From: Smittium culicis
Taxonomy: Eukaryota; Kickxellomycota; Harpellomycetes; Harpellales; Legeriomycetaceae
Length of the DNA: 43,555 bases
Direction of reading: 5' to 3'
Assembly (NCBI GenBank): GCA_001970855.1
Contig: LSSN01002246.1
Location: forward strand, 1 to 43,555
Under the pieces are notes generated by a model that had not been told where the DNA came from, did not search any database, and was given only the letters and a program-made list of their open reading frames with translations. Both the position numbers and the translations under genes were made by a program. Of the stretch, positions 9,086 to 20,879 are shown one piece after another. Each line of letters begins with the position of its first letter. Positions within the stretch are counted from its first letter, which is position 1.

Positions 9086-9805
9086 GTCTAATAAAAAATT
9101 TTTCCTCTTCCTTAATAGTTATCAAAAGGTACTATTCTCTTTTTCGCTGAGGTAAAAATCAAATTAATATACTTTTTAAATTAAAGTGTATTTATGTTTT
9201 TTATCTTATAATATAAAATGAGGTATGTATCCAAGTGGATAAAATAAAATAACATAAAATAAATCTTTCAATTTTGGACTCTTTATTATGTTATTTTATT
9301 GGTTTTTTTTATATTTTAATTTTTACTAGTAGAAAAAAAAGGTCGACTGAAATTACTAATTAATTCCAAATCAAAAAAAAAAAAAATTAATAATAGTGAG
9401 TGTCTAGATTATTCTCGCTATATTTTTTTATTTATTTTTTTACTGTACTTTAATTGTTGCGCAGTTTTACGCAGTCATTTCATTCCCTTTAAAGTACATT
9501 AAATCCCAAAAATCTAATTGCTTAATCTTGATAAAGTAATAAAAGCAAAAATGACAATATACTCGAATTTTACAATTATACGTTTGCCGCAGCTAAAATT
9601 TATGTCCACTTCTTCCCCAGTATTAAACTAATTACTAATACTTCTAATTATTATTTTTAAAATTCATTATACAACCAATATTATTATTCTATATTTAATA
9701 AAAAAAATAAAAAATTTATTTAATCACACCAACCTCTCTTCTCCACACAAAATAGCACCATAAACATCAATAATTTATTGCTTGGAAGGGATGGGGTTGA
9801 CCAAG
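9086..9805. other. Spacer between SBDS promoter and cyclin L 3' end
   Basis: About 720 bp of very AT-rich DNA with long A and T runs. It should hold the SBDS promoter (minus strand, near 9086-9300) and the cyclin L 3' UTR. No gene, repeat family or RNA seen. Confidence 0.5.
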
Positions 9806-11735
9806 CTACCTTTTAGAATAATGGTAGCCCCTAACACTCTTTGATTTGGATACTGATTGTCTCGATTTAGAATGTGAACGTGAACGCGAACGCGAATGCT
9901 GCCTGTACCTACTCTTCCTTTGATCAGACCTAGATTGCGAACGTGGTCTGTATCTGCTCCTTCGTTTAGGCGACCTTGAATTTGAACAAGAGCGCGATCT
10001 ATGCCTTATTCTCCGTTGAGGCGTCCTCGAATTTGAATCTGACCGTGATTTATATCTGCTCTTCCTCTGGGGTGACCTTGAATTTGAACGTGATCTATAC
10101 CTGGCTGTACGGCTAGGCGATCTGGAGTATGATCTAGAGCGGGATCTTATTCTAGTATTGCTTCTAGACTCAGTATAATCTTTAAGGTTGTTATTTTTAG
10201 CACTTTTAATTTCAGATTGTCTGTATTGAAGCTTTTGTGAATTGGATGAATTTTCTATACGAGAAATTTTTTCATTGATGTTTTGGACTAATCCTGAGCT
10301 GGATTTTTGCTGAGAAGATTGTGCGTGTGTTTTCGGTGTGTCATTTTTGTGGTTAAAGGTGTCTGAGAATATTTCAGACGAGGATGAAGTAGACTTATTT
10401 TCAGCCATGTTGGTATTTTTACTTTTTATCAAATTAAAAGATTCCTTTTTGAGTAAAGATTCTCTCTTTTGACTTATGTGTGACTCTAGCTTATTTTTTA
10501 AAAACAGGTCAAGCTCTTCATCTTCATCAATAGGTGCACATTTTAAAATCGGAGAATTATAAACAGAAAGAATTATCTTTGAAGCTATTAGAATCTCTTT
10601 CTCATTAGTATCGAATATTTCATACCAACGAGGCTCTGTTGGCAATTTGATACCGAATTTTTTAGTAGCAATATTAATTGCAGAGCACGCAATTACATGT
10701 GGCTGAAAAACAGTATATACAATAGTCCATAACCTAGAAAAAAAAATGAAAAAGATAGTAATTGTAAAAGTGTATATAAACACTTATCTAGAAGCTAAAA
10801 AAGAAAATTTCAAAGTAAGAAAAAAGAAAAATTTAAATAAAAACGATTTAATAAATGAAATAGTTACGCATCGTTTAAATAATTCCAAGCTAGCTGAGGA
10901 ATTTCGGGATGGTTTATGAGATCTAGGCACTTTAGGTAGTTTATCATTAGTCCATATGGAAGCTGAACCTGTACGTTAAAACCTAAGTTTCTAAGAATGA
11001 TCATTTCTGATTTTACCATTAAATCTCTACTTTCATAAAATTCCTATTTGTAATTCCTAATATAATTAGAGGATGATTATAAAATAAAAATAATAAGGTG
11101 CTGTACTTACACTACTTAAGAAATTTATGCAGTTTAACGGGTAACCACGATCCATTTTTATAACTATGTCGACAACTGAAATTATATCTTTAATTCCTCT
11201 TAAAGATTCCTCTGTTTTAGTAGCCAAAAACAAAGAGCCCAGCACAGCGCCCTGAAGATTGCAGTAAAATTTATCGAGGCAAATCATTAAAAAAAGAAGG
11301 TTTTTGCAAATTAAAATAAGGATATATAAACAAAACCATATTTTAAAAAAAGTTTTACATACCTTAATTCCAAGATTTTTGAAGCTAGAAATGAAGTAAA
11401 TTCGTTGAAATAGTATGATAGCACTTGCCATAACATATTGAGGTCTAATAACCAAAAAAAAAAAAAAGTCATGATGAAAAGAGATGTATTGAATATTTGT
11501 TAATTGTTGATGTAAAAATGGTAGCTTGGTTTTAGAAAGAATAAAACCAAAATAAAAAAAAGAAGCTTTCTTACAATCTAAGAAGGATTCCTGAAGATTG
11601 GATTAGCCTACTTCCGTATATGCGCAAACTATCTTCAATTTCTTTAGAGATTCCATCTTTCCTAGAGGGAGTTTCGGATATCATCTGAAAAGTGGCAGTT
11701 GAATTAAGCAGTGACAATCGACATTTCTCGCTCAT
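9806..11735 (-). CDS. Cyclin L-type cyclin with RS-rich tail, five exons
   Basis: Cyclin of the L group, which pairs with CDK11-type kinases and couples transcription to splicing in nuclear speckles. Exons: 11575-11735, 11363-11444, 11111-11251, 10868-11043 and 10733-9806, about 495 residues. The first cyclin fold begins around residue 35 and includes LIQSSGILLRLPQ, the cyclin L signature, and VLGSLFLATKTEESLRGIKD. The second fold includes QLPYGLMINYL and AWNYLNDALWTI, then VIACSAINIATKKFGIKLP and RWYEIFD. From about residue 390 the protein is serine/arginine-rich, with tandem units such as YRSRSNSRSPQRKSR, an RS domain for splicing-factor contacts. Cyclin K or T would lack this tail. The start at 11735 gives a short N-terminus and could be moved if another exon lies upstream. 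Confidence 0.88.
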
Positions 11736-12396
11736 TATTATGCTTCTAATCTTTTTTTTTCTCTTGACAGATTCGTTATATTTCTAGAATTGACACCAGT
11801 TGCGTGAGGTATGGCTAACAAGCGAAAAACGATGGGAACTGTTGATTTGTATTTTGTTGTTTGTTTAACAATGTTGGTATAAATAAGCATTGCCGAAATT
11901 CCATATAATAAAAAGTGATCTGGATAATTTGACCAATAACATTCGTCAGAGGCATTTAATTAGGTTAATTAGTATAATTGGATATAATTGGATATAAATA
12001 GATATCTCGAATTAATTTGATAGCTAAGCAAAAAGCGAATTAAAGATAGAGCTCTTTAGATACTTAATTGCCGAATTTTATACAGAATGAAGCAATAAAG
12101 CCAAAATTAAACTTTTTTTTTTTCCAGCTATTAGATGAACTATTGGCGAATCACAAATATCAGTACTTTTAAATTTTAAACTGGAGATATTATAAAAAAT
12201 GATTCGCCAGTATCACGATATTTTACCTGTGGAATTCCAGTTGTAAATTTTGAAATTTTTATATTTTTACCCAAAAGGCTTTGAAACTTAGATTTTAGCA
12301 GATCAAACCAATTTATCATTTTCTTTATCAAATTTCCCAATTTCGCTCAATACCTTTTACCAACTTTTTCGCTAAAAAAAACCCTCATTAATCAGA
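11736..12396. promoter_or_regulatory. Divergent promoter region, cyclin L / CDK5RAP1
   Basis: 660 bp between two genes read in opposite directions, so it must hold both promoters. Around 11975-11995 there is a doubled ATAATTGGAT word. CCAAT-like words occur near 11930. No TATA box can be singled out in such AT-rich sequence. Confidence 0.5.
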
Positions 12397-15125
12397 ATGA
12401 ACTTAGCTAAGCTGGCATCAAAACAAGCCACAGGATCTGTGAAACTTCGCTTTCATAGTTACAGCCAGCGCTCGTTGGCCTCTCCTTATCGCCCAGAAGC
12501 TATTTCATACATCTATAAATCTTTCTTTAATACAAAGAATAATTATTCAACTACAGATACTAGCAATGAGATACCCCAGGATAAAATTATCGAAACCTCT
12601 CAAATATTAAATCCTAAAAAGTCAATAAACGAATCTAGCAAATTTCAAGCAACTGAAGGCAGCTCCGTACCTAAAAAAGGAAAACCTAAAAGAGAGAATT
12701 TGGTTTTCAACAATAGAACAGGCCCTTCGCTACAGCATTTTTTGTCAAACTCAATAAATATCGATTCTTTAAAGAACTCTGCTAATATCAAAACTCCCCT
12801 TGAAAATCTGCCTTATCTCGGTAAATCTAATGATTTTGATCCCAAATCCACTAAGGATTTTGACTGGGGTGAAGGAAGAACTTATTATGTTGAAGTATAC
12901 GGCTGCCAGGTATTATAACTCTATATTAAAAACTATAGATCTCCGCTTCATTATTAATCGACTTTTAAAATTTAATTTCTGTTGTTGAAATTTCGCGAAC
13001 TAGATGAACGTTAACGATACCGAAATATTAATGTCTATCCTTGAATCTTCTGGCTACAAGCGCTCCCTGGATAGCTCTTCTGCTGACGTTTTGTTTCTAA
13101 TGACGGTAAATATTTTCTATCTACTCTACAAAATGCACAAGATTCGCACAAAAAACGATTTCTTTGGGTTTACTCGCAACAAATAAAAATTGATATTTAT
13201 ACATTATCTATAGTGCTCAATACGCGAAAAGGCAGAAAACAAAATATGGGGCAGACTTCGTGAAATTAGAGCATTCAACCAAAAAACTAGAAAGTCAAAC
13301 CCTCAAAAAGTTGGTGTACTCGGGGTAAAAAAAACTTTATAATATATATAATTTAAATATTTCTTTAACTTGTGTTATAGAAATTTTAATTCATAAATTT
13401 TCCTACTATAAAGTGTATGGCTGAAAGATTAAAAGATAAACTGCTTGAGCAAGATAAGCTAGTCGATGTTGTCTGCGGTCCTGATGCCTATAGAAGCTTA
13501 CCTAGATTGCTAAGCTTAAGATCCTTGACTAACCAGGGCGTTGCTAATGTAATTTTATCAGCTGACGAAACATATGCCGATATATCCCCTGTCAGAATTG
13601 ATCCAAATCAGATCAGCGTCCATTTAAGTGTAATGAGGTATAAAGTCATTTATCTTTCGCTCTAATTTTTTTTGCCCTCTCCTCCCTCTTTTTATAATGA
13701 AAGCTTTCTCATTTTTTTTATTTAATCTAAATGTGTATATGTAGAGGCTGCAATAACATGTGTAGTTTTTGTGTAGTACCATTCACCAGAGGTACTGAGA
13801 GAAGTAGACCAATCGACTCGATTGTTAAAGAAGCAAAAAACCTTAGCGACAGCGGAATACGCGAAAGTAAGATTTATTTTATATTTTTCCTTTTGATTTT
13901 TTCCTAATTAATTTATAGCCTTAATTTATCGTCTATAAAGTTAATTAAGCTCTAAAAATAACTTGATTTCTATACCCCCATAGTCACTTTATTGGGCCAA
14001 AATGTAAATTCATATCGTGATTTAAGCTCGTCTGATACCAAAATTGAGGGATATGGAGATGAGCTCAGCCGTGGTTTTTCTACAATTTACAAAAAAAAAG
14101 AAGGTGGCCGCAGATTTGCCGAGCTTTTAAATCAAGTATCACTTGTCGACCCTGAGGTAATTTCAATAAATACATATCTTATGTGATAAAATTTTCACAA
14201 ACGGTTATACCAAATTACAAACCTGTGAGAGCTAACTCTCTTATAATTACCTATAATTTTTTTTTTCGCTAACTAAATAAATAATTAATTAAATAAATAG
14301 ATGAGAATAAAATTTACTAGCCCGCATCCAAAAGATTTTCCTGATGCTCTTATTCAAGTCATAAAGAAGAATAAAAACATATCTCAAAACATACACTTAC
14401 CTGCTCAGTCTGGAAGCACAACGGTTTTAGAAAGAATGCGTAGAGGTTACAGCTTTGAATCGTATATAGCTCTTGTCGACAAAATTAGAGAAATTCTACC
14501 AAACGTCACTTTAAGTACTGATTTAATTGTTGGATTTTGCGGAGAAACTGATTATGAGTTCAACCAGACCTTAGAGTTAGTTAAGCGCGTTGAGTTTGAT
14601 ACTGCATATATGTTCGCATACAGGTTAGATTTCCAATACTTTTTAATCTCGTATTAATACTTTTTTAGTAATTATCTGTATACTATAACGCTTTTATATC
14701 CATTTATTTTTAGCTTGAGAGAAAAAACCCATGCACATCGTAAATACAAAGACGATGTTCCTGCAGAAATCAAACAAGCGAGACTAGCTCAATTAATAGA
14801 CTTATTCCACGAAACTGCGAAAAAGAAGAACCAAAAGTATATTGGAACGCACGTTTTAGTACTAGTTGACACTTCAAACCAAAACGATCCAGCCAAAGTC
14901 GCAAGAAATAGCACTCAGCAGCTGTCAGATCCTTTAAAAGGTCTGTTGAGTGGATTTGATGAATTTAGCCATAAAGTTTTCCTTTACCCAAGCGAACACA
15001 ACAGCCAAGAGTTCTTTAAAGTCAATAAAGGTGATTATGTTTTGGCTAAAGTTGTTTCCGCATCTTCTGTTTCCCTGACTGCACAAGTAATTTCCAAGTC
15101 TTCAGTCAAAGAATATTTTAGCTAA
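12397..15125 (+). CDS. CDK5RAP1: CDK5RAP1-type tRNA 2-methylthio-N6-dimethylallyladenosine synthase, eight exons
   Basis: Radical-SAM methylthiotransferase of the MiaB family that adds a methylthio group to i6A37 of mitochondrial tRNAs. Exons: 12397-12909, 13004-13105, 13214-13324, 13414-13637, 13745-13866, 13984-14156, 14301-14623 and 14714-15125, 659 residues. The N-terminal ~165 residues are basic and serine-rich, fitting a mitochondrial leader plus spacer. The MTTase domain supplies its three cluster cysteines in [22 protein letters not shown] and LGCMAERLK. The radical-SAM CxxxCxxC is in [17 protein letters not shown], followed by LLGQNVNSY and [30 protein letters not shown] sequence is diagnostic of CDK5RAP1, and the C-terminal TRAM domain has [13 protein letters not shown]. 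All cluster ligands are present, so the enzyme should be active. Two separate short ORFs inside it are exons, not genes. Confidence 0.95.
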
Positions 15126-15322
15126 AGATTAGACAAGCATCAATTCTTATATTAGACTTTCATATTTATTCCTGAAAAATAACTTATTCACTAAATAATA
15201 ATTAAAACTTATACGATATAAAGATATAAATTATTATTTCTTTTTTATAAAAGCTATAAAAATAGTTTACAAACATCTTTATTTATGTTATTTACAAAAG
15301 AATATTTTCTATACTGAAGAGG

Positions 15323-16657
15323 TTATTTATTTATGATGCTGGACAAAGAAAATAATTGGTTGTGCATCCGGTCGCACAGTAGAATGAATCCTTTCAGAGA
15401 ATTCATTGCGTTTTCAATATGGGTAACAGTTCCATATACATGGAACTCTGAACTAACTTCAACCAATTCACTGTTATGAAGTATCAAGTTTCCTACATTG
15501 GCGAGGTCCTTTGATAGCATACCAAAAAAACTTGTATTTTTTTTACTGCTCTTAGTGCCACTGCCTGTTCGGTCGATATTTGCAAGTTCATACACACTAA
15601 TTGAGATCGTATCTCCAGTTATTCTGAGCTCAACTACTATGTCATCTTTCAGTGGATTCGAGAAATACTAAGTATATAATATTGAAAAGATGCTAAGGTT
15701 ATTTACAAGTTTTACAACAATTCAATAATGATGATAGATGTGATATAAATAAATGGCTTGAATTTTTTGAGATAAAAACATTTTAATAGCACATACACTG
15801 TGATCTATTTCTGTAGTGCTTCCCCCACCGCCAGGCTCTCCAGAATCGAGAACCAAAATCGCCTTTGTTATTTGGCTTTTCAATTCTTCGATATACTAAA
15901 TACATTATAGGTAGATTAATGGGTGTGTTAGTTATTGTTTTGAAATAAAAATTTCAGTAGGTTTACTAGAAAAATAAGCTCATTCAAAATAAAAAAGCAA
16001 TAAAATATTTTGTTTCGAATTTAAATAGTGATTTTTTCAAAACAAAATAGAAGAATCTAAAAAATATTGCGAATAAAACGATACAGTATTCTAGTATTAA
16101 ATATAAACTGTGAAATATTATAAAATATACAAATTGATTGAAAGAAAATAGCAATCCTTCTAAACAATTCAAAAGTAAAGGAAATATACTGTATAAATAC
16201 CTCTAAAGCTGAATTTATGGCAAAAAGGTTTGATCTTGCGTTAGTGGTATCAGCGATTGTATTCAACTGCTTCACAAACTTTGTCAACTTGTTATAAAAA
16301 ATAAAAAATTTTATTAGCTCTATTTTAGTAGGTTATTTTATCAAAAGAAAAATCATAAAGCCGTCAGGAGAATGAATACATATGAATTTATTAGTTTCTT
16401 ACTTGGAATAATGAAAAGCTTTTGCTTTGATCAAACGTTAAAATTAAAGAGTTTTCATCATGTTCTAAACCAATTTGATTTTGGATAACCTTAATTTGCA
16501 ATTGTTTATATTTATAGTTATAGTCAAATTTTTAAGATTTTTTCCCTTATATATGTTACTATCAATCTTTATATAAATTTAAGCTATTCTGAATTACGTT
16601 ACCATTGAATTTATTGAGCATCCAGTTAATGTGAACGAACCGCAGTCGATTTCCTTT
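15323..16657 (-). CDS. Rogdi / Rav2-like protein, five exons recognised, 5' end not found
   Basis: Rogdi-family proteins are partners of the RAVE/rabconnectin complex that reassembles V1 with V0 of the vacuolar ATPase. Exons recognised: 16603-16657, 16403-16489, 16201-16287, 15797-15895 and 15667-15323, about 223 residues. Matches to human Rogdi are spread along the length: FTLTGCSIN against FILGSCGTD; SLILTFDQ against LLHFAFRE; KDDIVVELRITGDTISISVYEL against [20 protein letters not shown]; and a helical end (FILLCDRMHNQLFSLSS). Human Rogdi is 287 residues, so roughly 50-60 residues at the N-terminus lie in upstream exon(s) I could not place. An ATG at 16625-16615 gives an alternative start but a poorer join to exon 2. 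Assignment is from pattern similarity and moderately sure. Confidence 0.65.
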
Positions 16658-17422
16658 CTATATTCCAACAAAAGTAAAGGATTAAAGTCAATCAAAATGA
16701 AAATCGAACGTTATAGTTCAAGTAAAATTAAAATAATCGTAATTCAAGTAGATACAATTACTTTTTGCTGGATTTTAAAACAACTGGGTAAAATTTCGAA
16801 TAATTAATTTTATTTCGGGATAGAATTGTAGAAATAGTGTTAGCTCGAAATAAAAGTTTTTATCTATTCATAATGTACCAAGAATAAAAAAATTTATAAA
16901 TAATAAACCTTTATTTGGGTTATTGGTATCGGAAAATAAAGAAATAATCTATATTTAGTAATTTTTAAAATAAATTATATTGCGTGTCTCTGAAAAGTGA
17001 TTTTGTGAGTAAATAAGAATAAAGATAGAAATAAAAAATATATATTATGAATTGATATTTGAATATTACTTTAATCAACTCGGCTTTAATGAAGTTTATA
17101 TTATTATTGAAATGGCAAGTTAACAGCCATTCTAATTCTTCTTCCTATAATCAATAATATATTTAAATATAACACGTTTTATTAGGAGCTTAAATAGTAA
17201 TATGATTTTTTGTTACAGAATTTATCTTACTAAAACTTGGTCCTCTTTAGAAATTTCATGTGTTGCAGTCATCTCAAAGTAAAATATAACTGTTTTCTGA
17301 TTTAGATTATTTTGAATTGCTCAGGATTGCTATATATTTTGAATTGTATAAAGCTATAAGCTTAATAAATATATGGCATTGATTGGTCATAAATCAATAT
17401 AGAAATTTAAAATTATACACAA
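16658..17422. other. AT-rich DNA upstream of Rogdi-like gene
   Basis: Should contain the missing first exon(s) and promoter of the Rogdi-like gene on the minus strand. A possible piece is the open minus-strand frame near 16750-16850, which ends in a GTAATT donor-like site but has no ATG. Otherwise nothing recognised. Confidence 0.35.
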
Positions 17423-17672
17423 ATGGGAGATTCTGAACGAAAAAGGTTCTTTGTTGTAGTTTAATTTTATTGGACTGATATTCTGAAACAGGTAAATATT
17501 ATTGGATAATCTGAAAAGGCATTTTGAAATTTCAATCTGGTTATTTCTTTATCAAAGCGATATTTGCTAAATAAAATCACAGATTTTTTTATTGGAATTT
17601 AATTAAATATGAAATTTTATTCCTATAACACTTTACACAATAAAATGTTTCCTTCATTAAGAATCTTGATGT
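17423..17672. mobile_element. MITE, family 1, copy 3
   Basis: About 250 bp, same orientation as the copy at 1806-2046. It begins ATGGGAGATTCTGAACGAA, continues with TTTGTTGTAGTTTAATTTTATTGG and AAAAGGCATTTTGAAATT, and ends with CCTTCATTAAGAATCTTGATG, the diverged right TIR. It has about the same length as the other copies but more substitutions. Non-coding. Confidence 0.65.
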
Positions 17673-17724
17673 TTTATTATACCTATTTGGAAAATCCAAA
17701 GGATGAACTTATCGAATGAATTTA

Positions 17725-17812
17725 GGCATCAGCCAATAATATTATCGTCTATAAAATTTTCAGCCCAATAGTATTAAACTATACCAATGCGCTTTGTCGT
17801 TATGCAAAATTT
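17725..17812. mobile_element. Partial MITE, family 1 (right-end remnant)
   Basis: The sequence CAGCCAATAATATT... and CCCAATAGTATTAAACTATA followed by GCGCTTTGTCGTTATGCAA parallels the right 90 bp of the copy at 855-1106 in the same orientation. The other half is missing. It lies 50 bp after copy 3, so the two may be parts of a nested or tandem insertion. Confidence 0.45.
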
Positions 17813-17954
17813 CTTTTAGTTCTTTTCCCCGTAAATAATGATATTAGTATAACCCATGTTTTATTTATTTTAATATATATAATTACGCTATTTACTTTTA
17901 AAAAAATGCCTAGCACTTTCTTCCTCTTGAATGGCGGGGAGGGGGAGAGGTTAG

Positions 17955-18141
17955 TACAGGTAACCCTCGTTATTCGTGGTCTTTTTTTAAAAAAATTCTC
18001 GTGAATAACAAGGTTCAAATTATGCACTGATTATAGCATAATTATATTAATTTTTTCTATAAAAATTCGCGAATAAAAGGAATTTTCTGTAGGTAAAATA
18101 TAAAAATGTTTAAATAGAATCGCGAATATTAAGGTTGAACT
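17955..18141. mobile_element. pogo/Tigger-like MITE
   Basis: The left end, CAGGTAACCCTCGTTATTCG, and the reverse complement of the right end, CAGTTCAACCTTAATATTCG, form imperfect terminal inverted repeats beginning CAG. This CAGT..CCCTCGTTATTCGCG-type terminus is typical of pogo/Tigger elements of the Tc1/mariner superfamily. A TA precedes the left end (17953-17954), as expected for TA insertion; no TA follows the right end, so that side may be eroded. The interior repeats the words GAATAACAAGG, GCGAATAAAAGGA and GCGAATATTAAGG, suggesting sub-terminal repeats. At ~187 bp it cannot code for a transposase. Confidence 0.55.
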
Positions 18142-18315
18142 GTGCAAAAACTCGCCGACCTAATTGAAAGTAAATAAATAATATAGAAATATAAGCTTTA
18201 TTGGGTATGATGTATTAGTTTATCCAATAATAAAATATTAAATCTGAATATAGTGTGATGGACTTATTGGTAATATGATTTTATTAGATAATATTATGAA
18301 GAAAGTAATATAAAC

Positions 18316-18376
18316 TAGAACTAGGACAAGAACAAGAATAAGAATAAGAGTGAGGAAATAGATAGAAACTAGGACA
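18316..18376 (+). repeat. Purine-rich imperfect hexamer repeat (ACAAGA / ATAAGA type)
   Basis: An all-purine-dominated run made of repeated units such as AACTAGGACAAG, AACAAG and AATAAG, with the word AAACTAGGACAAGGA recurring at the end. Simple-sequence DNA; no function implied. Confidence 0.6.
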
Positions 18377-18506
18377 AGGAATTAATGTTGAAAAGCTTAG
18401 CCATAAGATGTTATGGCTAAGCTCAGGTTTATTTACCCAGACTTGTATTTTAGTTAATGAGCTTTAGGTATGCTATGAACAATTAGATTGCCTTGATTAC
18501 AATGTA

Positions 18507-19730
18507 ATGGGAAATCGGGATTCTGATTGGCATTCGATGACAATTAGAATCAAGCCCATTACAAGTAATAGAAATGTTTTTTCTAAAAAAGAAATTAAAT
18601 TTAATCATCTAAACTCAAAAGAAAACAATTGGTTAATTCGTAGGAAGTACACGGATTATATTTTAAATGCAGTATTGATAGGTCTAATGAGGTGCAAAAA
18701 ATAAACTGGATTTAGGTTAAAAAAAACTAGAATATTACCATAAGCGAAATCAGTATTCTGGCTCCGACTAAATAATGGTCTATACACAGGCTCTCTTATA
18801 AATAGATTATATATAATCTGCTACTAAGGAATAAAAATTTTTTTGATAATAATAAGCGTCTGAATCGTGCTTACTATGAATTTCAGAGATTCTATAAATT
18901 CTGGGTGAATATTTTAAGCTATATGAATAAGACTTATAAAAAATAGAGCAGATATATTCAAATAAAAAGAAAAAAAAACAGATTTATTTAAAAAATTGAG
19001 TAAATTTAAAAGCTATATACCGAAAACTGATACCCTACACGCTTTGTCTATTTATAGAATATGTAATACATGAATTTACTCAATCATAAATATTTATTTA
19101 GTAGTCACGATATTGCGTTTAAACTATGGTTGAACGAACTAAAAAGTTGCTTAAGACTTCAATCATCAAAAATTTCCAAAAAAAAAAAAACCTACCCTTT
19201 TTCAAAAATGGTACACATAAAAAATGAAGGCATCTTAAATTTAATAATAGCGAGCGATGATTTGGAAAAAATATATATTAAAACGTAGAATCAAGCAGAT
19301 AATTCAAGCACTTCGTATCCTAATTGAAGTTAAATTTTAAACACAATAATTTCTTTAGTTAGTGTCACGGCTATGAAATTAGGGTGTTTGATTAAAGACA
19401 ATAATTGATTTGGATAAAGATCCTATTAATTACATTAAAAATGTGTATTAAAAAAATTATTTAACTAGGGATTATAATGTTGTTGAACAGCATAACTTTT
19501 CAGTAGGAAGTATTATACTGTCTTTATAAATGCTGATATTGAGGTTAAGTTGGCTAAAGGATTGGTTGATTGAAAAGATTAAATTTCATAGATAGCGTAG
19601 TGATCCATTGATTATGAAAGTATTACTGTATGTTATATTAGATACTATGGATATATCAGCTAGCTTCTTTTTAATCGGGTCATTGTTTTTTGTCTGCTTT
19701 TATTTAATAAAAGAGATCCTCCTATGAAAA
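18507..19730 (+). pseudogene. Decayed AT-rich coding remnant, plus strand, unidentified
   Basis: Several plus-strand blocks read as protein-like sequence broken by stops and shifts: 18507-18704 (starts MGNRDSDWHSMTIRIKP), about 18830-18950 (RLNRAYYEFQRFYKFW), 19070-19288 (MNLLNHKYLFSSHDIAFK), and about 19400-19730 (DKDPINYIKNVY, then DYNVVEQHNFSVGSIIL and LYVILDTMDISASFFLI). None has a motif I can name. Composition and density look like a former coding region rather than random AT DNA, but with so many breaks it is not a working gene. A transposable-element origin is likely from context (MITEs on the left, recombinase-like remnant on the right) but not shown. Confidence 0.35.
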
Positions 19731-20879
19731 AAAACGTACAATAGTATACACACCTTTTTTAGAATGAGATCAGCATAATTGTTATAGAGTATTAATTACA
19801 ATTCTGATCTATCAACTACAAAGACTAAATATAAGAAATAAAGTTGTTTACTTCAAGAATCAATCTATTAAGCTCTTTATAAAAATTAAATTGAGTTAGC
19901 TATGAATTGTTGTTACTTTTTTGTTTATAAAAAATATGATTAGTAATTTTAGAAACATAGAAAATAATGTTTTAAAAGAGTAAAAATATATTTAAACCAA
20001 AATTTTCTATATTTTATTGATTTTATTGATTTTTAATAAATAAAAACAAATCAAATTATTTTAGGATATGAGTAGAAAAATTTAGTGTAATCAAATTATT
20101 GAATAATAAAAATTAAAATTGAAATTATATTGAAATGAATTAGGATGAATTTTATCTGCATAAATTATAAATTAACCGACTGTGTTAATTTAATCACTTT
20201 TTGTCAAAGATAGATATTATTGAGTGAGTTCCATTCAGTATTTCTTTTATAATAGTTTAGCATAAATTAATACCTGATCTAAGGATATCTATTAATTCTT
20301 GAATTTTACCTCAGATAGATGAAATATTATGATGTAATTCTGTAATATACAACTGAAATATAATGATTGAATTAGTTTAATTTGTTAATTATTGAATAAT
20401 TAAACTTTTTTTAAATTTTCTTTAGCGTTTTTAGTTTATTTTGATTATTATTTTAGTATATTTTTTGATTTTGACTATTTCCTATAAATATTCGACTTTT
20501 TTTTTATGAAAAACAATCTCATCTGAAAAAAATTATAATTATATCCTATTAAAAAATAAGTATTACTACACCCTAATGACACTTATATTTCATTTACTAA
20601 TATTCCTGAAACATATTCATCTACTCTGAACTTATAATCACCTTAATCAAGTTATTCATTGATTTTTTTTTTAGGCTTTATTATGTATCAAAGAATTTGT
20701 ATTTATTCTAGAATGATTGCGAAACTATATCATGAGATGATACTTCAGTATTAGCAGTTATTTTGAGTCTGATTTCTGTGCCTTTTTGGTATTGGAGCGA
20801 AGAAGTCTTGTTAGATTAATTCAGAAATAGAGTGAATGTATCACCCAGCACTTTCAATTGTTTTTTTTTCGTATAAATT
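19731..20879. other. AT-rich DNA between two decayed coding stretches
   Basis: No open frame, TIR or structured RNA recognised. It may be continuous with the decayed elements on either side. Confidence 0.4.

Noticed and set aside
16603..16625. Using the ATG at about 16625 (MLNKFN) as the Rogdi-like start
   Set aside because: It needs a different exon phase that removes the segment matching the family; the phase-0 join keeps the similarity.
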